A stretch of DNA of 5,092 nt from positions 1 through 5,092 of the forward strand of contig JADFMC010000164.1 of assembly GCA_022564085.1 (NCBI GenBank), given 5' to 3'. Below, one piece after another: positions 1 through 5,092 of the stretch (positions are counted from its first letter, which is position 1; the number at the start of each line of letters is the position of its first letter). A program made the translations under genes and the position numbers. The notes under the pieces were generated by a model that made no database searches, had not been told where the DNA came from, and saw only the letters and a program-made list of their open reading frames with translations. The DNA comes from Fidelibacterota bacterium. Its GTDB lineage: Bacteria; Fidelibacterota; Marinisomatia; SCGC-AAA003-L08; TS1B11.

Positions 1-1
1 C

Positions 2-1555
2 GTAACCACCGGTAGGGGGGCCTATAGCTTCGCCCGGCAGGCTCCCCTGCTGGAGATCGGCCGGCGCTTGGCGGAGCTGCGGGAAGTCTGGATTCTCAAG
101 GGGGCCCAGGTGGGGCTTTCTACCATGGCGGTGGCCTGGGGCCTGTACCTGGCCGGAGCGAAGGGGCGGTCGGCCGGTTACGCTCTCCCAACCAAGATTT
201 TCGCCCGGAGATTCTTAAAGACCCGCTTCCAGCCTATCGTAGCCCGATATCCGTTGCTTCAGGAATCAGTGCAGACCACCATAGATGTGGGACTACTGGC
301 GGTGTCCGGGTTGAGGGGCGCTTCCCAGACTGCACAGGTCTACCTTTATCTGCTGGGGATGGAGAACCTGTCGGACGCCATTTCCATTCCCCTAGACGCC
401 CTGCTGTTCGATGAGGTGGACGTGCTCAACCAGGAGAACATGGCCTGGGCCGATGACCGTATCGCCGCCAGCGCCTACGGCCAGAAACTGTATTTCTCGG
501 TGGGGATGAACCCGGGCCTGGGCATGGACGCCGGTTATCAGGCCTCCAGCCAGCGGGTGTGGCTGGTGCGTTGCCCGGCCTGTGGTAAGGACGACCAGGT
601 GTTGGAGGAACTGTTCCCGGCCTGCGTCCGGCGCATTGGGGAGCGCTGGGAGCGAGTGTGCGCTGCTTGCCACCGGCCGCTGGACGTACAGGCCGCCGGG
701 CGCTGGGTGGCTCGCCATCCCGGCCGGGAGGTGGAGGGCTACCGGGTGCCGCAGCTGATCATTCCCCAGATAGGGCTGGGCTACATCATGCGGCGCTGGG
801 AGCGGGCCAATAGCCGCCGGAGCCTGATGGCCAAGTTTCGCTCATCCACCCTGGCACTGCCCGACGCCGGCGAGCGGCAACGCATTACGGCCGAGCAGCT
901 GGCGGCGGTGCTGGAGGATTATCATCCCGCCCAAACTGCCCAGTGGACGGTGGGCGGCGCCGATGTGGGGGATACCTGCCATGTGGCCTTCGCCGACCTG
1001 GCCGGCGAACGGTTGCGCTTCGTGCGCTTAGAGACGGTGCCCGCCGACCGGATGGTGGACGAGCTTTCGGCTATGATCACTGCCCTGGGCTGCCGCTGCT
1101 TCGTCATCGACGCCAAGCCGTTCCGCACCGAGGCCCGCCGCCTGGCCCGCCGCCATCCCGAGGTGGTGGTGCTGCAATATTTCAAGGAGCAGACCTTTAG
1201 GACGGGCAGTGAGACTCACGAGGGGATCACCTATCATACCGTCAGCGAGGACCGGGAGGACTCCCTGGATGCCTACTGCGACCTGTTCACGTCAAGCCGC
1301 CGGGGGGTGATCTTTCCCCGCTACCTGGGCGGGCGGGACTTCCTGGACAGCGAGGTGGCCGCCCACCACCTGAAAGGCAGCCAGAAGGTGGAGACCCTGG
1401 ACCGGCGGCTGGGGAAGATGGTGCCCCGCTTCCGCAAGGTGGTGGACAACCACTACCTGATGGCCGGCAACAACGCCCGCAAGGCGCTGGTGCTACTGTC
1501 ACAGGGGCGCGGGCCCGGGGGGCTGGGGGTGCTGCCGGTGTTTGGGGGGCTGTAG
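2..1555 (+). CDS. Phage terminase large subunit, GpA-like (5' partial)
   Basis: This is the DNA-packaging motor: an ATPase that translocates phage DNA through the portal and a nuclease that cuts the concatemer. The frame is open from the window's left edge, and the residues before the TTG at 68 (GAYSFARQAPLLEIGRR) read like normal terminase sequence, so the true start lies upstream. Counting from the TTG codon as residue 1, there is a deviant Walker A at 11-19 (KGAQVGLST), in which the lysine comes first as in lambda gpA (KSARVGYS). Walker B is at 111-116 (ALLFDE), and a probable coupling motif lies near 142-149 (YFSVGMNP). Two CxxC pairs (C169/C172 and C198/C201) form a zinc-knuckle insert typical of GpA-type enzymes. 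The RNase H-like nuclease is suggested by D299 (GADVG), D348 (VIDAK) and a late acid, either D398/D401 or D460 in VVDNHYLMA. The portal gene downstream supports the call. The exact terminase subfamily is less certain than the general function. Confidence 0.93.
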   Translation, partial: VTTGRGAYSFARQAPLLEIGRRLAELREVWILKGAQVGLSTMAVAWGLYLAGAKGRSAGYALPTKIFARRFLKTRFQPIVARYPLLQESVQTTIDVGLLAVSGLRGASQTAQVYLYLLGMENLSDAISIPLDALLFDEVDVLNQENMAWADDRIAASAYGQKLYFSVGMNPGLGMDAGYQASSQRVWLVRCPACGKDDQVLEELFPACVRRIGERWERVCAACHRPLDVQAAGRWVARHPGREVEGYRVPQLIIPQIGLGYIMRRWERANSRRSLMAKFRSSTLALPDAGERQRITAEQLAAVLEDYHPAQTAQWTVGGADVGDTCHVAFADLAGERLRFVRLETVPADRMVDELSAMITALGCRCFVIDAKPFRTEARRLARRHPEVVVLQYFKEQTFRTGSETHEGITYHTVSEDREDSLDAYCDLFTSSRRGVIFPRYLGGRDFLDSEVAAHHLKGSQKVETLDRRLGKMVPRFRKVVDNHYLMAGNNARKALVLLSQGRGPGGLGVLPVFGGL

Positions 1556-1595
1556 TTACAAGTTACGTGTTCCGAGTTTCGAGTTTCCCGTCTCC
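1554..1595. repeat. Degenerate tandem heptamer repeat (AGTTWCG), about 5-6 copies
   Basis: Five head-to-tail 7-base units are visible: AGTTACA, AGTTACG, TGTTCCG, AGTTTCG and AGTTTCC. A sixth, weak unit (CGTCTCC) follows. The first unit overlaps the last two bases of the terminase TAG stop. Short tandem heptamers of this kind are known from bacterial intergenic DNA, for example the STRR repeats of cyanobacteria, and are unusual in compact phage genomes. No function can be assigned from sequence. Confidence 0.8.
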
Positions 1596-1696
1596 GGCAG
1601 CAAACATGTATTCTCCAGTACCCAATTATCTAATATCCAACCCCGCCGTTGCGGGATAGACATTCAGCATCTTATTTCAAGTGCCAACACTATTCA

Positions 1697-1724
1697 ATGA
1701 TACTTTCAGGCACAAAAGTATCAT
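1697..1724. repeat. Perfect 10-bp inverted repeat, 8-base loop
   Basis: ATGATACTTT (1697-1706) and AAAGTATCAT (1715-1724) are exact reverse complements separated by CAGGCACA. A related direct copy of the right arm, AAGTGTCATAA, lies at 1746-1756 and matches AAGTATCATAA (1716-1726) at 10 of 11 bases. A second pair, GTGCC (1681-1685) and GGCAC (1709-1713), overlaps it and could form a competing stem. There is no T-run, so this does not look like an intrinsic terminator. A dyad with a third half-site 30 bases along could be an operator, or the repeat-bearing end of a degraded insertion element. The sequence does not decide between these. Confidence 0.75.
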
Positions 1725-1745
1725 AACCAATCGTAAAGCGAACGT

Positions 1746-1756
1746 AAGTGTCATAA
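1746..1756 (+). repeat. Third half-site related to the 1697-1724 dyad
   Basis: AAGTGTCATAA repeats the right arm of the upstream inverted repeat with one mismatch, offset by 30 bases, which is close to three helical turns. The spacing would put both sites on about the same face of the DNA if a protein binds them. Binding is an inference only. Confidence 0.5.
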
Positions 1757-1852
1757 GAACCATGGGACCCTGATATCTATATCCGTTTTGTTCTCGGCTG
1801 CTATTGTCAATCCTCACTTTAAACCCCAACTATTTTTAAAAAAATCCCCTCT

Positions 1853-1884
1853 TCGCGCATCTCGCGCACCTGACGCCTGAGGCG
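1853..1884. repeat. GC-rich low-complexity short repeat
   Basis: Two adjacent 9-base units, TCGCGCATC (1853-1861) and TCGCGCACC (1862-1870), are followed by TGACGCCTGAGGCG, which contains the small dyad CGCC-TGA-GGCG. The segment directly follows the A/T run and is distinct in composition from it. It resembles degenerate intergenic repeats of bacterial chromosomes more than phage coding DNA. No role can be assigned. Confidence 0.5.
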
Positions 1885-1978
1885 AACGACAAGCCCGATT
1901 GCCCTCCGTAATCTCACACCAGCATGAGAGCGGAAAGCACATATCTCACCCCGCCAAGTTCATTTCTCCCCCATAACC

Positions 1979-1984
1979 GGAGGT
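1979..1984 (+). promoter_or_regulatory. Ribosome binding site of the portal gene
   Basis: GGAGGT ends 3 bases before the ATG at 1988. This is a strong core with a slightly short spacer. It supports 1988 as the start. Confidence 0.8.
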
Positions 1985-1987
1985 GTC

Positions 1988-3544
1988 ATGGGACTGTTTG
2001 ACAATTTGCTCAATCGCAGACATAGAGCCCTGGCCCCCCGTATACCGGTGGCCACCCTGCCCGGTGGCGGCCGTTCATCGCAGGAAAGCCTGACTACCAT
2101 TACTAAGGGGCTAGCTTCCTATCTATCCTATTGGGACGGAGTGGAACCGGCCCTGCCCCCCAGCTACCTTGATCAGATCGCCCGCATTTCGCTGGTCAAT
2201 CCCGACATGAGCCAGGCCCTGAACAATTGGGTGGCCCTGGGCAACCCGGGCCACGACCTGGTTATCACCGGCGACGAGAATATTGTGCAGGCGGCCCACC
2301 AGCGGATCAACGCCAAGGCCGTCAGCCTGGCCCGGCACACCGCCGGCATTGACGGTTTGGTAAACAAATATTTGGAGCAGGTGGCCCTCACCGGGGCCAT
2401 CTCATCGGAGGACGTGGTGACACTGGGTAGCAATCCCGGCGTGGAGGAGGTGGTAATAGTGCCGGTACGGCAGATCAGGTTCCGGCGCGAGGGTGACCAG
2501 TATGTCCCCTACCAGCTGCCCGATAAGGGCGACGAGATTCGGCTGAACCCGGTCACCTACCGTTACCTGGCGTTTATGACCATCGAGAATAGCCCCTACG
2601 CCAAGCCCCCCATGTTGGCCGCGCTGGAGCCGATCCTCGACCAGCATGAAATGAAGAAGAACATCCAGTTCATCATTAGAAAGTTCGGCCTGTTCGGCCT
2701 GATCAGCGCCTCGGTCACGCCCCCCAAACGGGAGGTGGGTGAGACAGTTAATGAGTATCAAAAGCGGGTCCAGGATTACCTGTCGGAAGTTTTGAAGGCC
2801 TTCAAGGAGAATTTCCAGGAGGGAATGGCGGTCTATACCAGCGATATTACGGTGGAGCGCACCAACCTGACCAGCGACGCCCGGGGCGTACAGGAGATCT
2901 TCCGGATGAACGAGGAACAGGTGTTTTCCGGGCTGGGCAGTGACGCTTCCATGCACGGCCGCACCTACTCCACCACCGAAACTTACGCCCGGGTGGTTTA
3001 CGACCTGTTGCAGCGCCACGTGGAGGGTTTCCAACGGCCGGTCAAGCGCCGCATAGAGCGCACCTACCAGCTGGACCTGGCCCTGGCGGGTATCCCGGTT
3101 GAGCAGGTAACTCTGCATTTTAATCGAGCCCGTTCTCAAGATCCCTTGACCGATGCCCGGGCGCAGGACCTGGCCTGGCGGGTGCTGCGTGAGAAGGTTG
3201 AGACCGGTCTGGTGGACCCCAACAACGCCGCTCGTGAGTTAGGCTATGACGGCTGGAATGACGTCAGCCGCATCACCTTTGCCGGGGGCGCCAAGCTTAA
3301 GCATGACCCCCAGCGGACACTGGGCGCACCGTTGGAGCGGTCCCACCGCTTCCGGTTCGACAAATTTGCCCAACGCTATCTATACTGCCGGCCGCACATC
3401 GATGTGAGTACGGGTACCATGGATAAAAGGAACGTATCGCCGATCGCTGATGGCCGGCCCGCCAGCGGCGAAACCACGGTTGAGGACTGGTTGCACCAGG
3501 ACCTGGTCGCCGGCCGCCAGCTAACTGAAACAGAGGAGGACTAA
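1988..3544 (+). CDS. Phage portal protein
   Basis: The portal forms the ring at one capsid vertex through which DNA enters and leaves, and it is the docking site for terminase and later for head-tail connectors. The 518-residue length is in the usual range (lambda B is 533). There is no signal peptide or membrane segment. Portal-like stretches include an N-terminal helical part around LDQIARISLVNPDMSQALNNWV (61-82), described here by its positions and the key NPDMSQAL core. There is also a wing-like segment ending in NSPYAKPPMLAALEPI (201-216), the charged helical region 217-279, and the HGRTYSTTETYARVVYDLLQ helix (323-342), which fits the long helix and tunnel region. A C-terminal helical part follows, with GLVDPNNAARELGYDGW (407-423). 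The last 60 residues or so are charged and probably flexible. The ATG at 1988 has a GGAGGT site. The position between terminase and protease strongly supports the call, although no single catalytic motif exists for this family. Confidence 0.88.
   Translation: MGLFDNLLNRRHRALAPRIPVATLPGGGRSSQESLTTITKGLASYLSYWDGVEPALPPSYLDQIARISLVNPDMSQALNNWVALGNPGHDLVITGDENIVQAAHQRINAKAVSLARHTAGIDGLVNKYLEQVALTGAISSEDVVTLGSNPGVEEVVIVPVRQIRFRREGDQYVPYQLPDKGDEIRLNPVTYRYLAFMTIENSPYAKPPMLAALEPILDQHEMKKNIQFIIRKFGLFGLISASVTPPKREVGETVNEYQKRVQDYLSEVLKAFKENFQEGMAVYTSDITVERTNLTSDARGVQEIFRMNEEQVFSGLGSDASMHGRTYSTTETYARVVYDLLQRHVEGFQRPVKRRIERTYQLDLALAGIPVEQVTLHFNRARSQDPLTDARAQDLAWRVLREKVETGLVDPNNAARELGYDGWNDVSRITFAGGAKLKHDPQRTLGAPLERSHRFRFDKFAQRYLYCRPHIDVSTGTMDKRNVSPIADGRPASGETTVEDWLHQDLVAGRQLTETEED
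3534..3539 (+). promoter_or_regulatory. Ribosome binding site deciding the TTG start of the protease gene
   Basis: AGGAGG lies within the last codons of the portal gene, 7 bases before the TTG at 3547. No in-frame ATG occurs until codon 43, so this ideal site supports the TTG start. It also suggests translational coupling to portal synthesis. Confidence 0.8.
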
Positions 3545-3546
3545 AA

Positions 3547-4806
3547 TTGAGTCAAGCACAATCAAATCAGAGGAAATTAAGCGCCCGGGCGCAGGCATCC
3601 CTATTCCAGAAATCGACCCCCACCGGTGGTAGCGCCCGCCTGAAGGTGCAGCTGCCCTTGGGCTATCCAGCAATGGACACGCCGGCGACGGCCTCAGCCT
3701 TTTTAGCCGCGGGGAGTGGTAGTCTGGAAGATCTGCAGCCTCGGGAAGGTGACCTGGTGGCCTTCCCCTTCCGCCTGTTGTCGGCGGCCTATCTGGGAGC
3801 CGGCGGCTACCACCTGGACTTCTCCCAACCATCGATGTTGGAGACTGCCCTGCCGCTGTTTTTAGAGCCGGAGGCTGAGGGCAGCCGGCGCACCGGCGCC
3901 CTGGTGGTAGTCCGGGATCACAGCGAGAATATCGGCGATCGCCTGGGGCTGACCAGCAACGTGCGGTTCAGCGCCGCCGCCCCGGAGCAGGGCCTGCCCC
4001 ACCCCGGGATCGACGCCGATCTAATGATCAATTGGAAGCTGGCCGGCGATGTGGTGCGCCTCTTGCTGCACCGACCGCCCCTGGTGGAGGCTTGCTCTAT
4101 CTCCCTGGCCTTCAATTGGGAGAAATCCCATCCCCAGCTGGAGGACTGGCAGTTCTGGATGCGGTTGGGCGAAGAAATTGACGGCTCGCCGGTGCGGGTG
4201 CTGGTCAGCGAGATCATCGCAGTGGAGCACATCGGCCTGGTGTACGCCGGGGCCGATCCTACGGCGCGACGACGGTACCAAGCCGATGACGGCCAACCGG
4301 TTACGCAAAACGGCGGTTTAGGGAAATCCGCGACGGCCAATCCGGTAATGACGGCCAGTCTGACTGCACCGGCTACCGAACAGCCGGACGGAGCAGCGAC
4401 CGGTGGGATCGTCTTGCCCGCGGACAGCCCGGTATGGCTATTACTGCAACTGGACCGGCCCGATCGAGGACAATTGGAAACAAAGACCGCTGAACTGGCC
4501 ACCTGGGCCGAGCTGGGCCGCCGTGCCCTGGATGATCTGCGCACCGAAGTGCGGCAGCTGATCATCAGGATCGATGGCAGCCGGGAGCAGGATTTCTCAG
4601 AGGGCCTGCTTAAGGTGGTCGAGGCGGCCGACGAACCAACATTGAAAGCATTGCGCCGCGAATACAGCCGCCGGCTGGAGGCCCTGGTGCCGCCCGTATG
4701 CCAGATATGCGGTAGTGACAAGGTGTCACGGCGCTCATCGCGGGAAGGCCAGGTGGTGGCCCGGGAAACCGAGGCCGTTAAGCCCAACCCGCGCCTGTAC
4801 CGCTAA
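3547..4806 (+). CDS. Prohead maturation protease with C-terminal scaffold-like region
   Basis: This is probably a serine protease of the HK97 prohead-protease type (U35/S78-like) that cleaves procapsid proteins during head maturation. In the 419-residue product, RDHSENIGDRLG (123-134) matches the family's His-containing 'NHD..xPIG' pattern, giving H125 as the likely catalytic His. EACSISLAF (181-189) matches the 'SIGF' strand, with S184 the likely nucleophile. EIIAVEHIGLVYAGADPTAR (222-241) matches the usual 'ELxEVSLVPxPANPxA' end of the domain. A low-complexity Ala/Thr/Gly/Pro linker (about 241-290) leads to a charged helical region (about 306-382) that looks like an internal scaffold. A lone CxxC (C385, C388) and an Arg/Ser-rich tail follow. 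The first 35 residues or so are basic and polar. The portal gene ends 2 bases upstream, and the TTG start has a near-ideal AGGAGG. The similarity is motif-level, so the protease call is good but not certain, and the scaffold role is inferred. Confidence 0.77.
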   Translation: MSQAQSNQRKLSARAQASLFQKSTPTGGSARLKVQLPLGYPAMDTPATASAFLAAGSGSLEDLQPREGDLVAFPFRLLSAAYLGAGGYHLDFSQPSMLETALPLFLEPEAEGSRRTGALVVVRDHSENIGDRLGLTSNVRFSAAAPEQGLPHPGIDADLMINWKLAGDVVRLLLHRPPLVEACSISLAFNWEKSHPQLEDWQFWMRLGEEIDGSPVRVLVSEIIAVEHIGLVYAGADPTARRRYQADDGQPVTQNGGLGKSATANPVMTASLTAPATEQPDGAATGGIVLPADSPVWLLLQLDRPDRGQLETKTAELATWAELGRRALDDLRTEVRQLIIRIDGSREQDFSEGLLKVVEAADEPTLKALRREYSRRLEALVPPVCQICGSDKVSRRSSREGQVVARETEAVKPNPRLYR

Positions 4807-4815
4807 CTGATTGCG

Positions 4816-4833
4816 GTTCGCCAGAGGGCGGAC
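4816..4833 (+). other. Possible RNA hairpin before the decoration gene
   Basis: GTTCGCC and GGCGGAC can pair as a 7-bp RNA stem with one G-U pair around an AGAG loop, 10 bases after the protease stop codon. There is no T-run, so it is not an intrinsic terminator. It could be a processing or mRNA-stability element that separates expression of the abundant shell proteins from the upstream genes, but this is inference. Confidence 0.4.
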
Positions 4834-4862
4834 AACCTGAAACGAAAACGCTTAAAGCGAAG

Positions 4863-4867
4863 AGGAG
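4863..4867 (+). promoter_or_regulatory. Ribosome binding site deciding the ATG at 4874
   Basis: AGGAG lies 6 bases before the ATG at 4874. An in-frame ATG at 4868 directly abuts this site and is therefore a poor start, so 4874 is preferred. Confidence 0.7.
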
Positions 4868-4873
4868 ATGGTA

Positions 4874-5092
4874 ATGAGTATATCCTTCAACGGGATTCGC
4901 GACAAAGCCACCTTCACAGCCAGCAGCCTGACCTACGGAACGGATGAAGGCAAAGTGTGCAAGGTGACAGCCAACCAGACCGTGGGCCTGTGTGCCGATG
5001 GCAACCGGTTTCACGGGGTGATAGAGACTATCGAGCGGGACAACGCCGTATGCGTGGTACGCAAGACCGGTTACTCTACCCTGGATTACACC
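4874..5092 (+). CDS. Probable head decoration protein (3' partial)
   Basis: Only the first 73 codons are in the window, starting MSISFNGIRDKATF, and the frame is open to the edge. The visible part is rich in predicted short beta strands with alternating Gly turns. GKVCKVTANQTVGLCADGN (26-44) followed by FHGVIETI (47-54) and AVCVVRKTG (58-66) resembles small capsid decoration or cement proteins of the DUF2190/gpD-like type. In these, a 'G.vV.lt.dgtv..a..g..f.GV' pattern is typical. Such proteins bind the outside of the expanded shell and stabilise it against DNA pressure. Its place after the protease, where lambda has gene D, supports this. It could instead be another small structural protein. 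The upstream AGGAG decides the start. Confidence 0.6.
   Translation, partial: MSISFNGIRDKATFTASSLTYGTDEGKVCKVTANQTVGLCADGNRFHGVIETIERDNAVCVVRKTGYSTLDYT

Larger units (their letters stand above)
1556..1987. other. Gene-free AT-rich spacer between terminase and portal
   Basis: This 432-base stretch contains no credible gene on either strand. The ATG-started frames on + are tiny (17 codons from 1606, 9 from 1697, 25 from 1924 overlapping the portal) and lack ribosome sites. By hand count, 1601-1860 is about 40% GC, against 68% in a sample of the terminase gene (1381-1440). It holds a heptamer tandem repeat at its left end, a 10-bp inverted repeat with an extra arm copy near 1697-1756, an A/T run at 1831-1845 and a GC-rich short repeat at 1853-1884. 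A small hairpin (CCCGC-CGTT-GCGGG, 1642-1655) has no following T-run, so it is not a convincing terminator. I found no well-spaced promoter. Terminase and portal genes normally lie nearly end to end or with a small connector gene between them, so the spacer may be a decayed gene, an insertion remnant or a regulatory region. Confidence 0.8.

Noticed and set aside
392..718. Open frame of 108 codons on the - strand and smaller frames at 922-1502
   Set aside because: All overlap the terminase gene and have shadow-like composition. The terminase motifs settle the coding strand.
1642..1655. CCCGC-CGTT-GCGGG hairpin as a terminase terminator
   Set aside because: The stem is short and is followed by ATAGACATT rather than a T-run, so it does not meet the pattern of an intrinsic terminator.
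1777..1810. TTGACA with TATAGA downstream on the - strand
   Set aside because: The spacing is about 23 bases, too long for a standard sigma-70 promoter, and no gene follows it on that strand.
1554..1884. CRISPR array
   Set aside because: The repeats are 7-12 bases, degenerate and directly adjacent or irregular. There are no 25-40 base repeats with regular spacers.
1924..2001. ATG-started 25-codon frame overlapping the portal start
   Set aside because: It has no ribosome site and no protein character, and it overlaps the well-supported portal start.
1996..2024. TTGACA with 17-base spacing to CATAGA, promoter-like
   Set aside because: It lies inside the portal coding region and the -10 match is only 3 of 6, so it is likely chance.
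2402..3139. Open frame of 245 codons on the - strand
   Set aside because: It is antisense to the portal gene, whose frame has better protein character and a ribosome site. No family features are visible.
3918..4787. Long open frame of 289 codons on the - strand
   Set aside because: It is wholly inside the protease gene on the opposite strand, rich in Ser/Arg/Pro as expected for a GC-rich antisense shadow, and has no recognisable domain.

Overview
This window is the head-morphogenesis block of a tailed-phage (Caudoviricetes) genome, most likely read from a prophage in a bacterial chromosome. All genes are on the + strand in this order: large terminase (5' end cut by the window), an AT-rich spacer without genes, portal protein, a capsid maturation protease with a scaffold-like C-terminal region, and the start of a probable head decoration protein that runs off the right edge. 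The coding DNA is GC-rich (68% in a 60-base sample of the terminase). Strong AGGAGG-type ribosome sites, a TTG start and degenerate heptamer repeats between genes would fit a GC-rich Firmicute host such as the Peptococcaceae/Moorella type, but this is a weak inference and no host gene is present to confirm it.

Layout: bases 2-1555 encode a GpA-like terminase with a lambda-type deviant Walker A, a Walker B, a zinc-knuckle insert and a C-terminal nuclease. Bases 1556-1987 hold no credible gene. This spacer contains a tandem heptamer repeat that starts in the terminase stop codon, an AT-rich core (about 40% GC by hand count over 1601-1860) with a perfect 10-bp inverted repeat and a further copy of its arm, and a second low-complexity repeat. 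Bases 1988-3544 encode the portal. Bases 3547-4806 encode the protease/scaffold polypeptide, only 2 bases after the portal. Bases 4807-4873 are a short spacer with a possible RNA hairpin. From 4874 onward lies the decoration protein candidate, and a major capsid gene would be expected just outside the window.

The proteins would work together as follows. The portal forms the dodecameric ring at one capsid vertex. The protease/scaffold polypeptide would help shape the procapsid and then cleave its interior proteins. The terminase docks on the portal, cuts the concatemeric genome and pumps it in. The decoration protein would reinforce the expanded shell. The order matches lambda A-(W)-B-C/Nu3-D-(E), except that the noncoding spacer sits where lambda has the small connector gene W. 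I see no new defence system or other clearly undescribed machinery here. The repeat-bearing spacer is the feature most worth a second look.
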